Virus record (IMG/VR): IMGVR_UViG_3300021185_003145
Span: 1-64,000 of that record
Source: a virus
Direction: 5' to 3' (one strand)
Length of the DNA: 64,000 bases
Below the pieces are notes generated by a model that was not told the origin of the DNA, made no database searches, and saw nothing but the letters and a program-made list of their open reading frames with translations. This document shows, one piece after another, positions 8,652 through 17,179 of this stretch. Position numbers and translations under genes: made by a program. Position 1 is the first letter of the stretch, and each line of letters starts with the position of its first letter.

Positions 8652-9490
8652 ACGCCTGCCAATTCTAATGTTCTATTGAACTCTTCGTTAAGTTCTGGAG
8701 GTATTCCAGCATCTTTAATAACACCGTTTTCTTCAAAACCTTTTCTAATTTTTTCTACTACATCTGCTGGATAGTTCTTTTTAACTGCATTCCATAATGT
8801 TTCAAAACTATTTAAATCTTTTGGTCCATCTAATCCTAATGCTTTAGCAATACCTTTAGGATCTTTAATAGGATCTATAATTTTTTCGTTACTGTTTTTC
8901 TTAGTATATCCATCTCCGCTTTTCTTTGGAACCGGTGTTCTTCTGATACGGATTAAGCCATCTGTAGGTGACCACATCCAACGTTCACTTGTAACCGAAC
9001 GCCCGTCATCAATTTTTTCGTCACTATCCTTACGTTGATATACTGCGGCAATTGATGCTATCATAATATTACGATAAACACCTTTGTATTTGGACTCTGT
9101 CTCACTAGGTGAGTGGTAATAAGTCTTTAACCAACCTGGATCTCCAGGCATAAAATCTACTTGTACATAACCTGTACGTGGTCTTCCATCTGACTTAGAT
9201 TTGTCAAAATCTTCTATTTTTATCTTTGTCATTATAACACTAGACTTTGCTAAGTCTAATACTTCTGGCATTGCTTTTAATTTTTCTACAAATGCAGGAA
9301 TGTCGTCAGCAGGTATGTTTAGTGCAACATCAATGTCGCCACTGAATTGTCTTTTACCTACACTGCCAAGTACATTATTTTCTAGGTCAATACCAAGTTT
9401 ACTTTGTAGTAACTTTAATGTTGGTTCAATTTCATCTATATGAATTGCACCTACACCGGGCATTGCACCTCCTTCACTTAGTCTTTTCAT
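8648..9490 (-). CDS. DNA-polymerase-beta-fold nucleotidyltransferase
   Basis: A 280-residue protein with the hallmark GS(x8)DID: GS at 42-43 and DID at 52-54, and a third aspartate in YVQVDF (about 112). This is the metal-binding triad of CCA-adding, poly(A), kanamycin- and MNT-type nucleotidyltransferases. It ends LELAGV, a variant of a terminal motif shared with gp22 and other head proteins here. The start overlaps the upstream stop (ATGA) and its stop overlaps the ligase-like start, so the three genes are tightly coupled. The substrate cannot be read from sequence. Confidence 0.75.
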   Translation of the reverse strand: MKRLSEGGAMPGVGAIHIDEIEPTLKLLQSKLGIDLENNVLGSVGKRQFSGDIDVALNIPADDIPAFVEKLKAMPEVLDLAKSSVIMTKIKIEDFDKSKSDGRPRTGYVQVDFMPGDPGWLKTYYHSPSETESKYKGVYRNIMIASIAAVYQRKDSDEKIDDGRSVTSERWMWSPTDGLIRIRRTPVPKKSGDGYTKKNSNEKIIDPIKDPKGIAKALGLDGPKDLNSFETLWNAVKKNYPADVVEKIRKGFEENGVIKDAGIPPELNEEFNRTLELAGV

Positions 9491-10101
9491 TCAACTAATC
9501 CGTCATCTATCGCTTTTTGTGTTGCTGGACCTTGCTCTGCTTTAGGTAGTGGTTGTTGCCTTGCATCAACCCACATAGCACCTTTCCAAGTAATTTTGCC
9601 TTTACCTGGCCATTCCATTTCAGCACCTATTTTAACTGTACTAGAAAAGTCTTTTGGATCAAAATCTGGTTCTTTATCGTCAACAAATTTACCATATAAT
9701 TTTTCAATCATTGCTACTGATTTTGGGTCTTTCTTAAAAATTAATGGTGCTATTTGTAATAATGACTTTCCTCCAGCAAAACCTGTTTTAGGCTTTAAGT
9801 AAGTGTTTTGACAACCAAGTAAAACAAAAATTTTAATAAGTTTATCCATTGTGTTGTTAGTAACTTTACTATAAATTGCAGGGGCGTCTATTACTCTTGA
9901 TAAAGGTCTATCAAAGTAATGCTCATACCATTGTTCAAAGGCTACTTTTGGTTGCTTACTAAAAGCATCTCCGTTTTGAGCAATAACATTTTCAAGGTTT
10001 TCCATTGCTTTCGCATAAAAAAGTTTTGTTTTCTGAGCAAGAGCTTTTACTTCTTTTTCGTCATCACTTGAAAATAATCCAAATAGTTCATTTAAATTCA
10101 T
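9487..10101 (-). CDS. Unknown protein, possible CTS-like N-terminus
   Basis: A 204-residue protein starting MNLNELFGLFSSDDE; the first residues resemble the MxLNxLF start of the 5194 kinase. A helical domain (20-150) is followed by a beta-rich basic section (GAEMEWPGKGKITWKGAMW). It is translationally coupled to the nucleotidyltransferase downstream (ATGA) and to the small gene upstream. No family recognised. Confidence 0.65.
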   Translation of the reverse strand: MNLNELFGLFSSDDEKEVKALAQKTKLFYAKAMENLENVIAQNGDAFSKQPKVAFEQWYEHYFDRPLSRVIDAPAIYSKVTNNTMDKLIKIFVLLGCQNTYLKPKTGFAGGKSLLQIAPLIFKKDPKSVAMIEKLYGKFVDDKEPDFDPKDFSSTVKIGAEMEWPGKGKITWKGAMWVDARQQPLPKAEQGPATQKAIDDGLVE

Positions 10102-10337
10102 TTTAATTTTTTCAACCCGTTTGTAAATTTTTTGCTGTCTTGTCTTTTAATTGCCAACAATAACTTGCGTTCCATGTCTTCGGCTATTTGATTATCGTAA
10201 CTATTACGAATTAATTCTATCAAATTCTTCGCACTGGCAATTAAATGCTCTGCACGTGATTCGATTAAATGTACACGGTCTCTTGGTATTGCAATGCTAT
10301 CTAATTCTTCTAATAGTTTGCGTGTTTTACGTTGCAC
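10098..10337 (-). CDS. Small conserved helical protein, GTG start
   Basis: A 79-residue helical protein (MQRKTRKLLEELDSI, ERKLLLAIKRQD) typical of T4-like marine phages. The start codon is GTG at 10337, supported by GGAG 11 bases upstream and by the conserved MQRKTRK beginning. A late-type ATAAATA box lies about 30 bases upstream. It is the first gene of the coupled 10337 to 5194 run. Function unknown. Confidence 0.75.
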   Translation of the reverse strand: MQRKTRKLLEELDSIAIPRDRVHLIESRAEHLIASAKNLIELIRNSYDNQIAEDMERKLLLAIKRQDSKKFTNGLKKLK

Positions 10338-10364
10338 TTTTAATAATCTCCGTTCGTTATATGT

Positions 10365-10371
10365 TATTTAT
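10365..10371 (-). promoter_or_regulatory. Late promoter-like box ATAAATA
   Basis: Minus-strand CATAAATAA, 28 bases before the 10337 GTG. It probably drives the 10.3 to 5.2 kb gene run. Confidence 0.6.
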
Positions 10372-10382
10372 GTAAATTTTTG

Positions 10383-10389
10383 TTAAATA
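10383..10389 (+). promoter_or_regulatory. Possible plus-strand late box TTAAATA
   Basis: GTTAAATAC on the plus strand, 31 bases before the lipase ATG. It is a weak match and back to back with the minus-strand box at 10365. Confidence 0.4.
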
Positions 10390-10419
10390 CAACTAGCACA
10401 AACTAGAGGTAATTACGAT

Positions 10420-11184
10420 ATGAAAGCAGATTTCCACCATTCCACACTAGCATCTTTGGCATATCAAGACCAAAGTCCTGAAATAGATGCACAATTTAAA
10501 GAACTTGGCTATGAGGATATTAGATTTATTAATATCGACGGTGCTCAAGTATACTTAGTTAGCAATAAAAACCATGTTGCAATAGCATTTAGAGGAACAG
10601 AAGTTACTCAAATGAGTGATGTTGTTGCAGACTTAAAAGCCTGGAAGAAAAGAAGTAAAGTAGCAGGTAAAGTACATGACGGATTTTATGATGAAGTTGA
10701 AAAAGTTTGGAAATCATTAATATTTGAATTGACAACTTTAGGTGTAGGAAAGTCTCTATCTATTTGTGGACATAGTTTAGGTGCTGCAATGGCAACTATA
10801 TGTGCGGCTCGTTTGTGTGCTTTAGATTATAAATTAGTACTATATACATATGGTTCTCCAAGGGTAGGTAATAGGACTTTTGTTAAAAGTATCACATGTT
10901 GTCACCATAGATGGGTAAACAATAATGATGCAGTTACCAAAGTGCCTATGGCAATAATGTTTTTTAAACATCATGGAAAACTACATTATTTAAATCACTA
11001 TGGACTTGTTCGTAACGGACTTAATCCATGGCAAAGATTTAAAGACGGCTGGAGAGGTAGACTGGCTGCTTGGAAAAAATGTGAACCTTTTGATGGTGCA
11101 AGAGATCATTCTATTGGCAAATACGTTGATAATATCGGCAAGCCAGAAAATGATATTGAACTAAAAAGTAGTTGCACTAACTAG
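10420..11184 (+). CDS. Class 3 lipase (alpha/beta hydrolase)
   Basis: A 254-residue serine hydrolase of the fungal-type class 3 lipase family. It has AIAFRGTE (54-61, oxyanion region), the nucleophile elbow GHSLGAA with S119, the family motif GSPRVGN (145-151), D170 in NNNDAVTKVP and H230 in ARDHS, giving a full triad. No signal peptide is seen, so it would act inside the cell or after lysis, for example on membrane lipids. AGAGGT precedes the ATG by 9 bases. It is one of few plus-strand genes and converges on gp41, overlapping its end slightly. Confidence 0.88.
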   Translation: MKADFHHSTLASLAYQDQSPEIDAQFKELGYEDIRFINIDGAQVYLVSNKNHVAIAFRGTEVTQMSDVVADLKAWKKRSKVAGKVHDGFYDEVEKVWKSLIFELTTLGVGKSLSICGHSLGAAMATICAARLCALDYKLVLYTYGSPRVGNRTFVKSITCCHHRWVNNNDAVTKVPMAIMFFKHHGKLHYLNHYGLVRNGLNPWQRFKDGWRGRLAAWKKCEPFDGARDHSIGKYVDNIGKPENDIELKSSCTN

Positions 11185-12559
11185 ACTTTATACCTGCTAA
11201 CATATCTTTTAACTTACTACTTTGTACACTTGCAGTAACTTTTGCTTCAGGTTGATAATCCTGTGTATTATCTGCTCCTGACTTAATCTTGTTCATCATA
11301 GAAGTTGCAACTGGTTGTTGTCCTCCATCATCTTCTGCTAAGTCTCTAATTCTTAAACTGTTAATATCAAATTCTAAATCAACTTTTTGTCCGACACCGC
11401 TACTACTTCTAGTTTTCATAAACTGTATTTGATATCTTCCACGTTCACGCATTGCTCTACTTGTAAAAATACCAATAACATTATCAGCAGTATTAATCTT
11501 ACTAATACCACCAGCAATATGCGAATGATCAAACTCTATTTCTTCAACTGCCGCTCTGTTTAACTGCGAAGCAGTTACCATAATAATATTAAACTCTCTT
11601 GCTAAGTTACGCAATTCTTCACTAACATACTTGTCTTTAATAAACTGATCGTTTGGCGATACTTTAGCACTAACTGGCATCAATAAATCCAAGTAGTCAA
11701 CACATATAAAATCAATTTGCTTTCCTGTTTGTATTTGTAACTCTTTTAAGTATGCTCGCATATCATTAATGTTACTTTGTGCTGGCATATATTTTATTCT
11801 TAAACTACCTGCTTTTTTACTAGTCATTCCTAGTTTCATTTCAAGTGTATCAATATCTTTAAAAATGTCTTTACTTGGAATATCTGTAACCATGCTATCT
11901 AGTCTCATAGCACATAAGCCTTCACTAAGTTCAAGTGTTACATACACTCCTGTAAGTCCTGCTAGTGCCCAATTAATAGATAAGTTTTGCATAAACAAAC
12001 TCTTACCACTACCACTACCACCTGCAAATATATTAAGTTCACCTTTGTTAAATCCACCAAACAATTTCCTATCTAGTGCAGGCCAGCCTGTGCTAATTTG
12101 TCCATTACCATCTTTTAAGCTCATTAGTCGATCACGTGGATTCTCCCAATACTCAATACCCAAGTCATTTGTTAAACTAATTTGTACTGCATCTTTAATA
12201 AGTTTCTCAACTGGCTCATACTCACCTTTTTCAATCATATCTGCACTTTTTAAAATAGCACGTTCTAGTTCTTGCTTTTTAGTAAACTGCTCAAACTCTG
12301 TCATGAACCATTCATAGTGTCCATCATTTAAGTTTTCAACTGGCTTCAGTTGCATATTACATGCCGCATTTACTTGTTCATACGCAGGCATAGTTGCATG
12401 ATCTGTTGTGTGTTTTTCTATAAACTTTGCCGCTTCTCTTAGACTCCTATCAAAGTTTTCTGCATTAAAAATGTTTTGCACTCTAACAAATGTTTGTGCA
12501 TCATTTAACATCATTTCTAAAAATAATCTTTGTAAGTCTGTTGTGTAATTAGTTGCCAA
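11177..12559 (-). CDS. 41: Replicative DNA helicase gp41 (DnaB family)
   Basis: A 460-residue hexameric 5'-3' helicase. It has a helical N-terminal domain (1-135), Walker A GGSGSGKS (180-187), a Walker B-like strand IDFICVDYLDLL, and the H4-type loop ASQLNRAA. The start codon is TTG at 12559, supported by GAGGAA just upstream; no ATG lies near. It overlaps the end of the primase gene, so helicase and primase are co-translated, as suits the primosome partnership. Confidence 0.93.
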   Translation of the reverse strand: MATNYTTDLQRLFLEMMLNDAQTFVRVQNIFNAENFDRSLREAAKFIEKHTTDHATMPAYEQVNAACNMQLKPVENLNDGHYEWFMTEFEQFTKKQELERAILKSADMIEKGEYEPVEKLIKDAVQISLTNDLGIEYWENPRDRLMSLKDGNGQISTGWPALDRKLFGGFNKGELNIFAGGSGSGKSLFMQNLSINWALAGLTGVYVTLELSEGLCAMRLDSMVTDIPSKDIFKDIDTLEMKLGMTSKKAGSLRIKYMPAQSNINDMRAYLKELQIQTGKQIDFICVDYLDLLMPVSAKVSPNDQFIKDKYVSEELRNLAREFNIIMVTASQLNRAAVEEIEFDHSHIAGGISKINTADNVIGIFTSRAMRERGRYQIQFMKTRSSSGVGQKVDLEFDINSLRIRDLAEDDGGQQPVATSMMNKIKSGADNTQDYQPEAKVTASVQSSKLKDMLAGIKSS

Positions 12560-13559
12560 GTTTCTTCCTCATCAATTCTATCTTTATTCTACTACTTTGT
12601 TTAGTGTTTACAATACTCCATAAAGTATATAACTTTCCATACTTGTCTATTGCATCACTAACATCTTTTACATCATCGTCCCAGTCTGGATATGCTACAT
12701 TCCATCTATATTGTAGTGCAGCATCTACTAACTTTTTTCCTGCTTCATCTTTGTCAGGTACAACTATAACTTCCTTTGCTAAGTTATCAATAATGTCTGC
12801 TTGTGTTTCACTAATAGTGTTACTCAATACTGCAACACCACCAATTTTTAGTGCATCAAATGGACCTTCAACTACAATGACAAACTTATTTTCTTTGTCT
12901 TGTGCTTCTGTGTTATACACATATCCAGGTTCCATAGCATTAAAATATTTTGGACTAACATCTTGATCTATAGCACGACCACAAAATCCTATTGTTTGCC
13001 CTTTCCAATTAAACGGAATAATAAGTCTACGATTCATATTTGCCGCTCGACTAGGACTCCACATAAGTTTATCTAAGTTATCTTCCAATCCTCTGCTTAG
13101 TGCATACTCGGCAGTTCTATTTGCAAAATCTTGTGTACCATCATGTAACCAATCCATTATACTTTTACTATCTTGTGGCAATTGCCTAGTTTTAAAAACT
13201 ACTTCTTCTTTAACTTCTTTAACTGGATTAAGTATTTCATAATCTTGCTTTATACGAAGTGCTTCTATAACAAGTCCACGTATTTCTGCTTCTTCGGCAC
13301 CTAACCATTCTAACAGTTGACGAAACTTAAATCCTACTGGTAATCCAGGAGCCCAACCAGTTTTAAAACCACAATTAAAGCAATGATAACTTGCACTACC
13401 ATCACCATTCATAATGGTACCTGCACGTCCTTTAGTGTCCGCTCTTCTTTCACCATTGTGTACACAACATGGCCCGCTGAAACTAGTCCATTCACTTGGA
13501 CTACTTCTCTTGTCAGCAGGTAGATGTGCTACCAATACATCTTGTATATTGTTTTGCAT
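12549..13559 (-). CDS. 61: DNA primase gp61
   Basis: A 336-residue DnaG-type primase that makes lagging-strand primers with gp41. It has an N-terminal zinc site (C31/C32, H34, C60, C63 around CCVHNG and HCFNCGF), and a TOPRIM core with VVEGPFDALK and VVPDKDEAGKK, whose acidic residues bind metal. It is about the T4 length (342). A sigma70-like promoter precedes it. Its stop overlaps the gp41 TTG start. Confidence 0.93.
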   Translation of the reverse strand: MQNNIQDVLVAHLPADKRSSPSEWTSFSGPCCVHNGERRADTKGRAGTIMNGDGSASYHCFNCGFKTGWAPGLPVGFKFRQLLEWLGAEEAEIRGLVIEALRIKQDYEILNPVKEVKEEVVFKTRQLPQDSKSIMDWLHDGTQDFANRTAEYALSRGLEDNLDKLMWSPSRAANMNRRLIIPFNWKGQTIGFCGRAIDQDVSPKYFNAMEPGYVYNTEAQDKENKFVIVVEGPFDALKIGGVAVLSNTISETQADIIDNLAKEVIVVPDKDEAGKKLVDAALQYRWNVAYPDWDDDVKDVSDAIDKYGKLYTLWSIVNTKQSSRIKIELMRKKLGN

Positions 13560-13567
13560 AATAATTC

Positions 13568-13597
13568 ATTATAACACAGAGTTACGGGCGATACAAG
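13568..13597 (-). promoter_or_regulatory. Sigma70-like promoter for primase-helicase
   Basis: Perfect TATAAT (13568-13573) with TTGTAT (13592-13597) at 18 bases on the minus strand, directly before the gp61 ATG. Confidence 0.6.
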
Positions 13598-14364
13598 ACT
13601 TTTTCTATAGTTCCTGCAGTTTTTGAACTTTTAAATCTAACTGCTGTGTAATTGCCTGTAAAGTTAACTGAAACACTACCTGATTGTGCAGTATATGTAG
13701 TGCTGGATAAATCAACCCAATCACTATCAAGTAGTGAACTTGGATCTGCATCTACTGTAATTTGTACTGTAATGGTGCCTGTATAAGCATCTAAGTAGTA
13801 CTGTGCAGTATGTAATGAGTCTGTGTCTAAGTGTGCGTGTGATAATGCGTATGAACTGTTATCGTCTGTTGTAGAACTAGTCATTGTACTAAATGTTACT
13901 TCTGTACTTGCAGTAAATCCAACATATGGAGAGTCAAATATTTGTAATTGCCCGTCAGCATCATAATCATCATCACTATAAATTATAGTTTTTGATGAAT
14001 CGCCGTTCAGTTCATAGATGCTATAAATAAAACGTCCTGCGTTAGTCGAGGACATATCAGTGCTAGTTAGTTCAAAATCCACTTTACCTGCTTGACTTTG
14101 AGTCGTATTTCCTAGGGTGGTGGTTTTACTTTTGATAACTAAGTGTGTAGTCGGATCGACAATGTTAAGAACAAATGTTTTGGTGCTTACATCTACGCTT
14201 TTTTGATCGTTATTTAACAATCGTAATTGCAAGGTGTTATCAATACCACGGTAAAGTTTTATAGGTCGAGCATACACTGTTCTACTCCTGTTTACAGTTG
14301 ATGTATCTGGAGAGTAAAGTACGCTCAGATACTGTGTTTCTATATAGCCATTTAGTTTTTGCAT
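13582..14364 (-). CDS. Virion protein, baseplate/fibre-type
   Basis: A 260-residue beta-rich protein. The N-terminal section (VYARPIKLYRGIDNTLQLRLLNNDQK) is shown here as its core RPIKLYRGIDNTLQ, which recurs in marine T4-like structural proteins and resembles phage baseplate upper-protein domains. The C-terminal half is threonine/serine-rich beta with no motif. A late box lies 29 bases upstream. Likely a tail or baseplate component. Confidence 0.65.
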   Translation of the reverse strand: MQKLNGYIETQYLSVLYSPDTSTVNRSRTVYARPIKLYRGIDNTLQLRLLNNDQKSVDVSTKTFVLNIVDPTTHLVIKSKTTTLGNTTQSQAGKVDFELTSTDMSSTNAGRFIYSIYELNGDSSKTIIYSDDDYDADGQLQIFDSPYVGFTASTEVTFSTMTSSTTDDNSSYALSHAHLDTDSLHTAQYYLDAYTGTITVQITVDADPSSLLDSDWVDLSSTTYTAQSGSVSVNFTGNYTAVRFKSSKTAGTIEKVLYRP

Positions 14365-14392
14365 TGTTTTTATGAATCCACATTATATAGAG

Positions 14393-14399
14393 TATTTAT
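14393..14399 (-). promoter_or_regulatory. Late promoter-like box ATAAATA
   Basis: CATAAATAC on the minus strand, 29 bases before the 14364 ATG. Confidence 0.6.
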
Positions 14400-14406
14400 G
14401 CCATAG

Positions 14407-14781
14407 ATGGAAGAATTAATAACAAAATTACTAGATAAGTTTCCGTTTATGAGTCACATCAAATACGGTCAAAACGAGTATATCGGAATTGTACAAAACA
14501 GAGATGCACATTGTACGAGCTTTTACAACTACGAAAAGATTACAGAATCACACTTAAAACAGTTGTTTCTTAAACTTGGTGACGATTGGTGGTGGGAATC
14601 AAACAGAATGATTCCTATTAACATTTTTCTTAAAGAAGATTGGGTACCTTTTCGTCCATATTTAACTACATTTGTAACAAAAGACTGTGAAATTATTGCA
14701 GGTCCAAATGTAAGTTTAAGCGATCTTAGTAAAAAGCGAACAAAAAGACGAAGTATTCAATTAATTAAAAAAGTAGACTAG
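14407..14781 (+). CDS. Conserved T4-like marine phage protein, unknown
   Basis: A 124-residue plus-strand protein with the conserved-looking segments [31 protein letters not shown] and a basic end ([12 protein letters not shown]). I recognise it as a common hypothetical in T4-like cyanophages; function unknown. No clear ribosome site is seen before the ATG. Its end converges with, and just overlaps, the ferredoxin gene. Confidence 0.75.
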   Translation: MEELITKLLDKFPFMSHIKYGQNEYIGIVQNRDAHCTSFYNYEKITESHLKQLFLKLGDDWWWESNRMIPINIFLKEDWVPFRPYLTTFVTKDCEIIAGPNVSLSDLSKKRTKRRSIQLIKKVD

Positions 14782-15140
14782 TCACCTTTACCTGGTGTTT
14801 CATCTAATAGATCACGTTTGTCTGGTACATCTGGATTTAACTGTCTATTATTTGCATCAGCATCTGGCAATGGATCTCTTTGTTCTGTTATTACTGGCCA
14901 TGCACCTTCACTATACTTTGTATTAATATTCATCCAGTATTTTAATTCTTCACCTACAACATCAGTATCAGGAATAATAGCACCTGCAGGACATTCAGGC
15001 TCGCATACTCCACAATCAATACATTCATCTGGGTTTATAACTAATGTGTTTAATCCTTCATAAAAACAATCTACAGGACATACACTTACACAGTCAGTGT
15101 ACTTACAGTTAATGCAGTTGTCAGTTACAAGATATGTCAT
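14778..15140 (-). CDS. fdxA: 7Fe ferredoxin, FdxA type
   Basis: A 120-residue soluble electron carrier. Nine cysteines sit at 9, 12, 17, 21, 25, 40, 43, 46 and 50, one position shifted from the classic 7Fe ferredoxin I pattern. C9/C17/C50 would hold a [3Fe-4S] cluster and C21/C40/C43/C46 a [4Fe-4S] cluster. The sequence ([24 protein letters not shown]) is of the alphaproteobacterial FdxA kind, including the long acidic C-terminus. It overlaps the mini-DnaE gene upstream (ATGA), so it is embedded in a phage operon. An auxiliary metabolic gene; the electron donor and acceptor are unknown. Confidence 0.93.
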   Translation of the reverse strand: MTYLVTDNCINCKYTDCVSVCPVDCFYEGLNTLVINPDECIDCGVCEPECPAGAIIPDTDVVGEELKYWMNINTKYSEGAWPVITEQRDPLPDADANNRQLNPDVPDKRDLLDETPGKGD

Positions 15141-15715
15141 TTGTATTCCTCAGATAATAAGTTAATGTGTACTGCTACTAAATGTGCATAAGCAACAGCG
15201 TGTGCTTTTTTAAAATAGTAACTACCGTCTGCTGGTTTTTGCCAAACAGTTTCTGCTATTTGATTCCAAGGCTTGTATTGTAAATTTGCTTTACCAGGTC
15301 TAATAATACTTAGTAACATTGCCATTTGCGGTATGCTTGTAGGCTTTTTCTTTACAATTAAATCATAGTAATTACTAATATGTATTACTTTTTCGCAGAA
15401 CTCTTTGCTTTCCCAAAGTAAGTTCCATTGTGGCTCTTGTGCCATTAATCTATCAAGATGTGCTTCATCTTTAACATTACGATATACTGCTACATTAAGT
15501 AAGTCAAGTTTAAAGTAACCTCTATCTTCAGCAGTTTTATAATCTAATGTTGCAACCCCTGTTACTGGATCACTTGGAATATCCGTGTAGTAAACACCTG
15601 TATTATGCTTTGTAAGAACACCATGCTCTTTCATCATAGCAGGTGTACAATCAATTAAATCAATTGCTTTTTGTCTATCAGAGAAGTCAATGTCTACGTC
15701 AGGCAAATCACTCAT
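15137..15715 (-). CDS. Miniature DnaE/PolIII-alpha-like protein
   Basis: A 192-residue protein that seems to keep three landmarks of bacterial replicative polymerase alpha: LPDVDIDF (4-11, the catalytic Asp-x-Asp strand), FKLDLLNV (68-75, like KFDFLGL with the third Asp), and [14 protein letters not shown] (about 168-181, like the SHAAAYA helix). The intervening regions are far shorter than in DnaE, and PHP, fingers and tau-binding regions are missing. It is too small to be a normal polymerase. It could be a remnant, a regulator or a minimal palm enzyme. It is coupled to genes on both sides. Confidence 0.6.
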   Translation of the reverse strand: MSDLPDVDIDFSDRQKAIDLIDCTPAMMKEHGVLTKHNTGVYYTDIPSDPVTGVATLDYKTAEDRGYFKLDLLNVAVYRNVKDEAHLDRLMAQEPQWNLLWESKEFCEKVIHISNYYDLIVKKKPTSIPQMAMLLSIIRPGKANLQYKPWNQIAETVWQKPADGSYYFKKAHAVAYAHLVAVHINLLSEEYK

Positions 15716-16443
15716 AGCCCTGCTTCCTTTAATGCACTTTTTACAATAGCAGTTTCATTATGATACTTAATAAAGTTTTTCTTCCAAAAGTCTGGATCAA
15801 TATATTCGTATATCATAGTAAGTTGTTCTTCACTAACTTTACTTAAAAAGTCAATACCAGTATCACAATTAAATATTACCCAAGTACTAACTCTGCCATT
15901 AACAATATGTTGACATATTTTATTTTTATTAGCGGCAAAGAAATAACTATTTAATTGTACTTGATTTTCATCGGCCCATGCTTCCATAGTTGTTAAACTT
16001 CTTGTAATAGCATCTTGCCAACTTTCAACTTTTAAGTGTGATGTTAAGTATGCTTGATAATGTTTATCTTGGCACCATTGGTCCAACTTAGTATTGTTAT
16101 TAATTACATAATCAATAAACTTACTAACATTAATTGCTTTTATGTTAACTAGGTGTTTGCCAAACTTTACAAATGCATTATAATATGGGCTATTAACAAA
16201 GTCTCCATATGTTTTCTTAGACCCATTAGCACCTTGTGTTTTTTCATAAAACCTTAAATATGCTTGTAATCCTAATTGTACTTGTTTATCTTTTTCTTGC
16301 AACCATCTACGTTTTTGCTCACACGTATGACTAAACAAAGTTTTCTCTTTACTAAAAGCTCTGTCGCAATACTTACAAACAAATGGCTTATCACTCATAT
16401 GTGCTTCTGCCGTTTGTTTTGCTATTGACATCAATGTGTTCAT
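15712..16443 (-). CDS. Zinc-finger protein of T4-like marine phages
   Basis: A 243-residue protein with a C2H2/C2HC-type finger at the N-terminus (C23, C26, H39, C41 in VCKYCDRAF and FSHTCEQKRRW). The rest is helical with aromatic residues and no catalytic motif. Similar proteins are conserved in cyanophages. It lies between the mini-DnaE and clamp-region-style genes in a tightly overlapping operon, so a nucleic-acid or replication role is plausible. Confidence 0.75.
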   Translation of the reverse strand: MNTLMSIAKQTAEAHMSDKPFVCKYCDRAFSKEKTLFSHTCEQKRRWLQEKDKQVQLGLQAYLRFYEKTQGANGSKKTYGDFVNSPYYNAFVKFGKHLVNIKAINVSKFIDYVINNNTKLDQWCQDKHYQAYLTSHLKVESWQDAITRSLTTMEAWADENQVQLNSYFFAANKNKICQHIVNGRVSTWVIFNCDTGIDFLSKVSEEQLTMIYEYIDPDFWKKNFIKYHNETAIVKSALKEAGL

Positions 16444-16904
16444 AATAGTTCTTTAAGTTGCTTATCGTCATATCCTAAATCTTCAAGGTACTTTTTAACA
16501 TCTGCTTTAGTGTTAACTTGCTCAAGTAACGCAATTTCATCTGCTTTGGCATTTGGGTATATATGGTTTAGTGCTTTACCAATTTTATTCTTACTAGCCA
16601 CTTTCTTTTTGTTTGCAATCCATTCATGAAATGCAGTACCCATGCCTGGACTTGCACTTGTAAGTAACAACCATTGTAACTTAGGATGCTTACCTAAGTC
16701 AAAGAAATGTGTGTTAACACGTTTGTTTGTAGCAATAAGCCACCACTCTTGTAACTCACTTTGTCCTTTTACACTACTCGCGTAACGATTCATTAAGAAA
16801 GGACTAAATGCTTTACGTTCTTCATCAGTGAGGCTATCGTAAAACTTTCTGTCTTTACGATCCATTGCACCTAACACTTTGTTTAGCGGAAGTTTACTTG
16901 CCAT
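16440..16904 (-). CDS. Conserved protein of unknown function in replication operon
   Basis: A 154-residue helical protein (MASKLPLNKVLGAMDRKDR, NRYASSVKGQSE, HPKLQWLLL, FHEWIANKKK). It resembles a conserved T4-like cyanophage hypothetical. Its position between ClpP/UvsW and zinc-finger genes suggests DNA replication, but no motif supports a specific role. It overlaps the following gene (ATG within the stop). Confidence 0.7.
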   Translation of the reverse strand: MASKLPLNKVLGAMDRKDRKFYDSLTDEERKAFSPFLMNRYASSVKGQSELQEWWLIATNKRVNTHFFDLGKHPKLQWLLLTSASPGMGTAFHEWIANKKKVASKNKIGKALNHIYPNAKADEIALLEQVNTKADVKKYLEDLGYDDKQLKELL

Positions 16905-16906
16905 AA

Positions 16907-17179
16907 TTAAAAATACTCTGCATATGTTATTTCAAAAAGTGTAGCATCATCAATGTTTTCAAAACTAATATGATACCAGCGATTATTCTGTGCGTCCCAG
17001 TCAATTGTAATGTTTACTCCAGCATTAACCATTTCTCTATCATTAAAAAAATTAACGACATTTTCAATTAATGGTCTTTGTGTTGTATTCCACGTTCGTT
17101 GATTATCTCCACTAAGACTTAAACTATAGCACAGATTAGAAGTTTTTACAATATAATTATTACCAGACTTTTTCAACAT
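16907..17179 (-). CDS. Small protein, unknown
   Basis: A 90-residue beta-rich protein (MLKKSGNNYIVKTSNLC, TIDWDAQNNRWYHISF). Its ATG lies 20 bases inside the end of the upstream gene, indicating coupled translation. No family recognised. Confidence 0.6.
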   Translation of the reverse strand: MLKKSGNNYIVKTSNLCYSLSLSGDNQRTWNTTQRPLIENVVNFFNDREMVNAGVNITIDWDAQNNRWYHISFENIDDATLFEITYAEYF

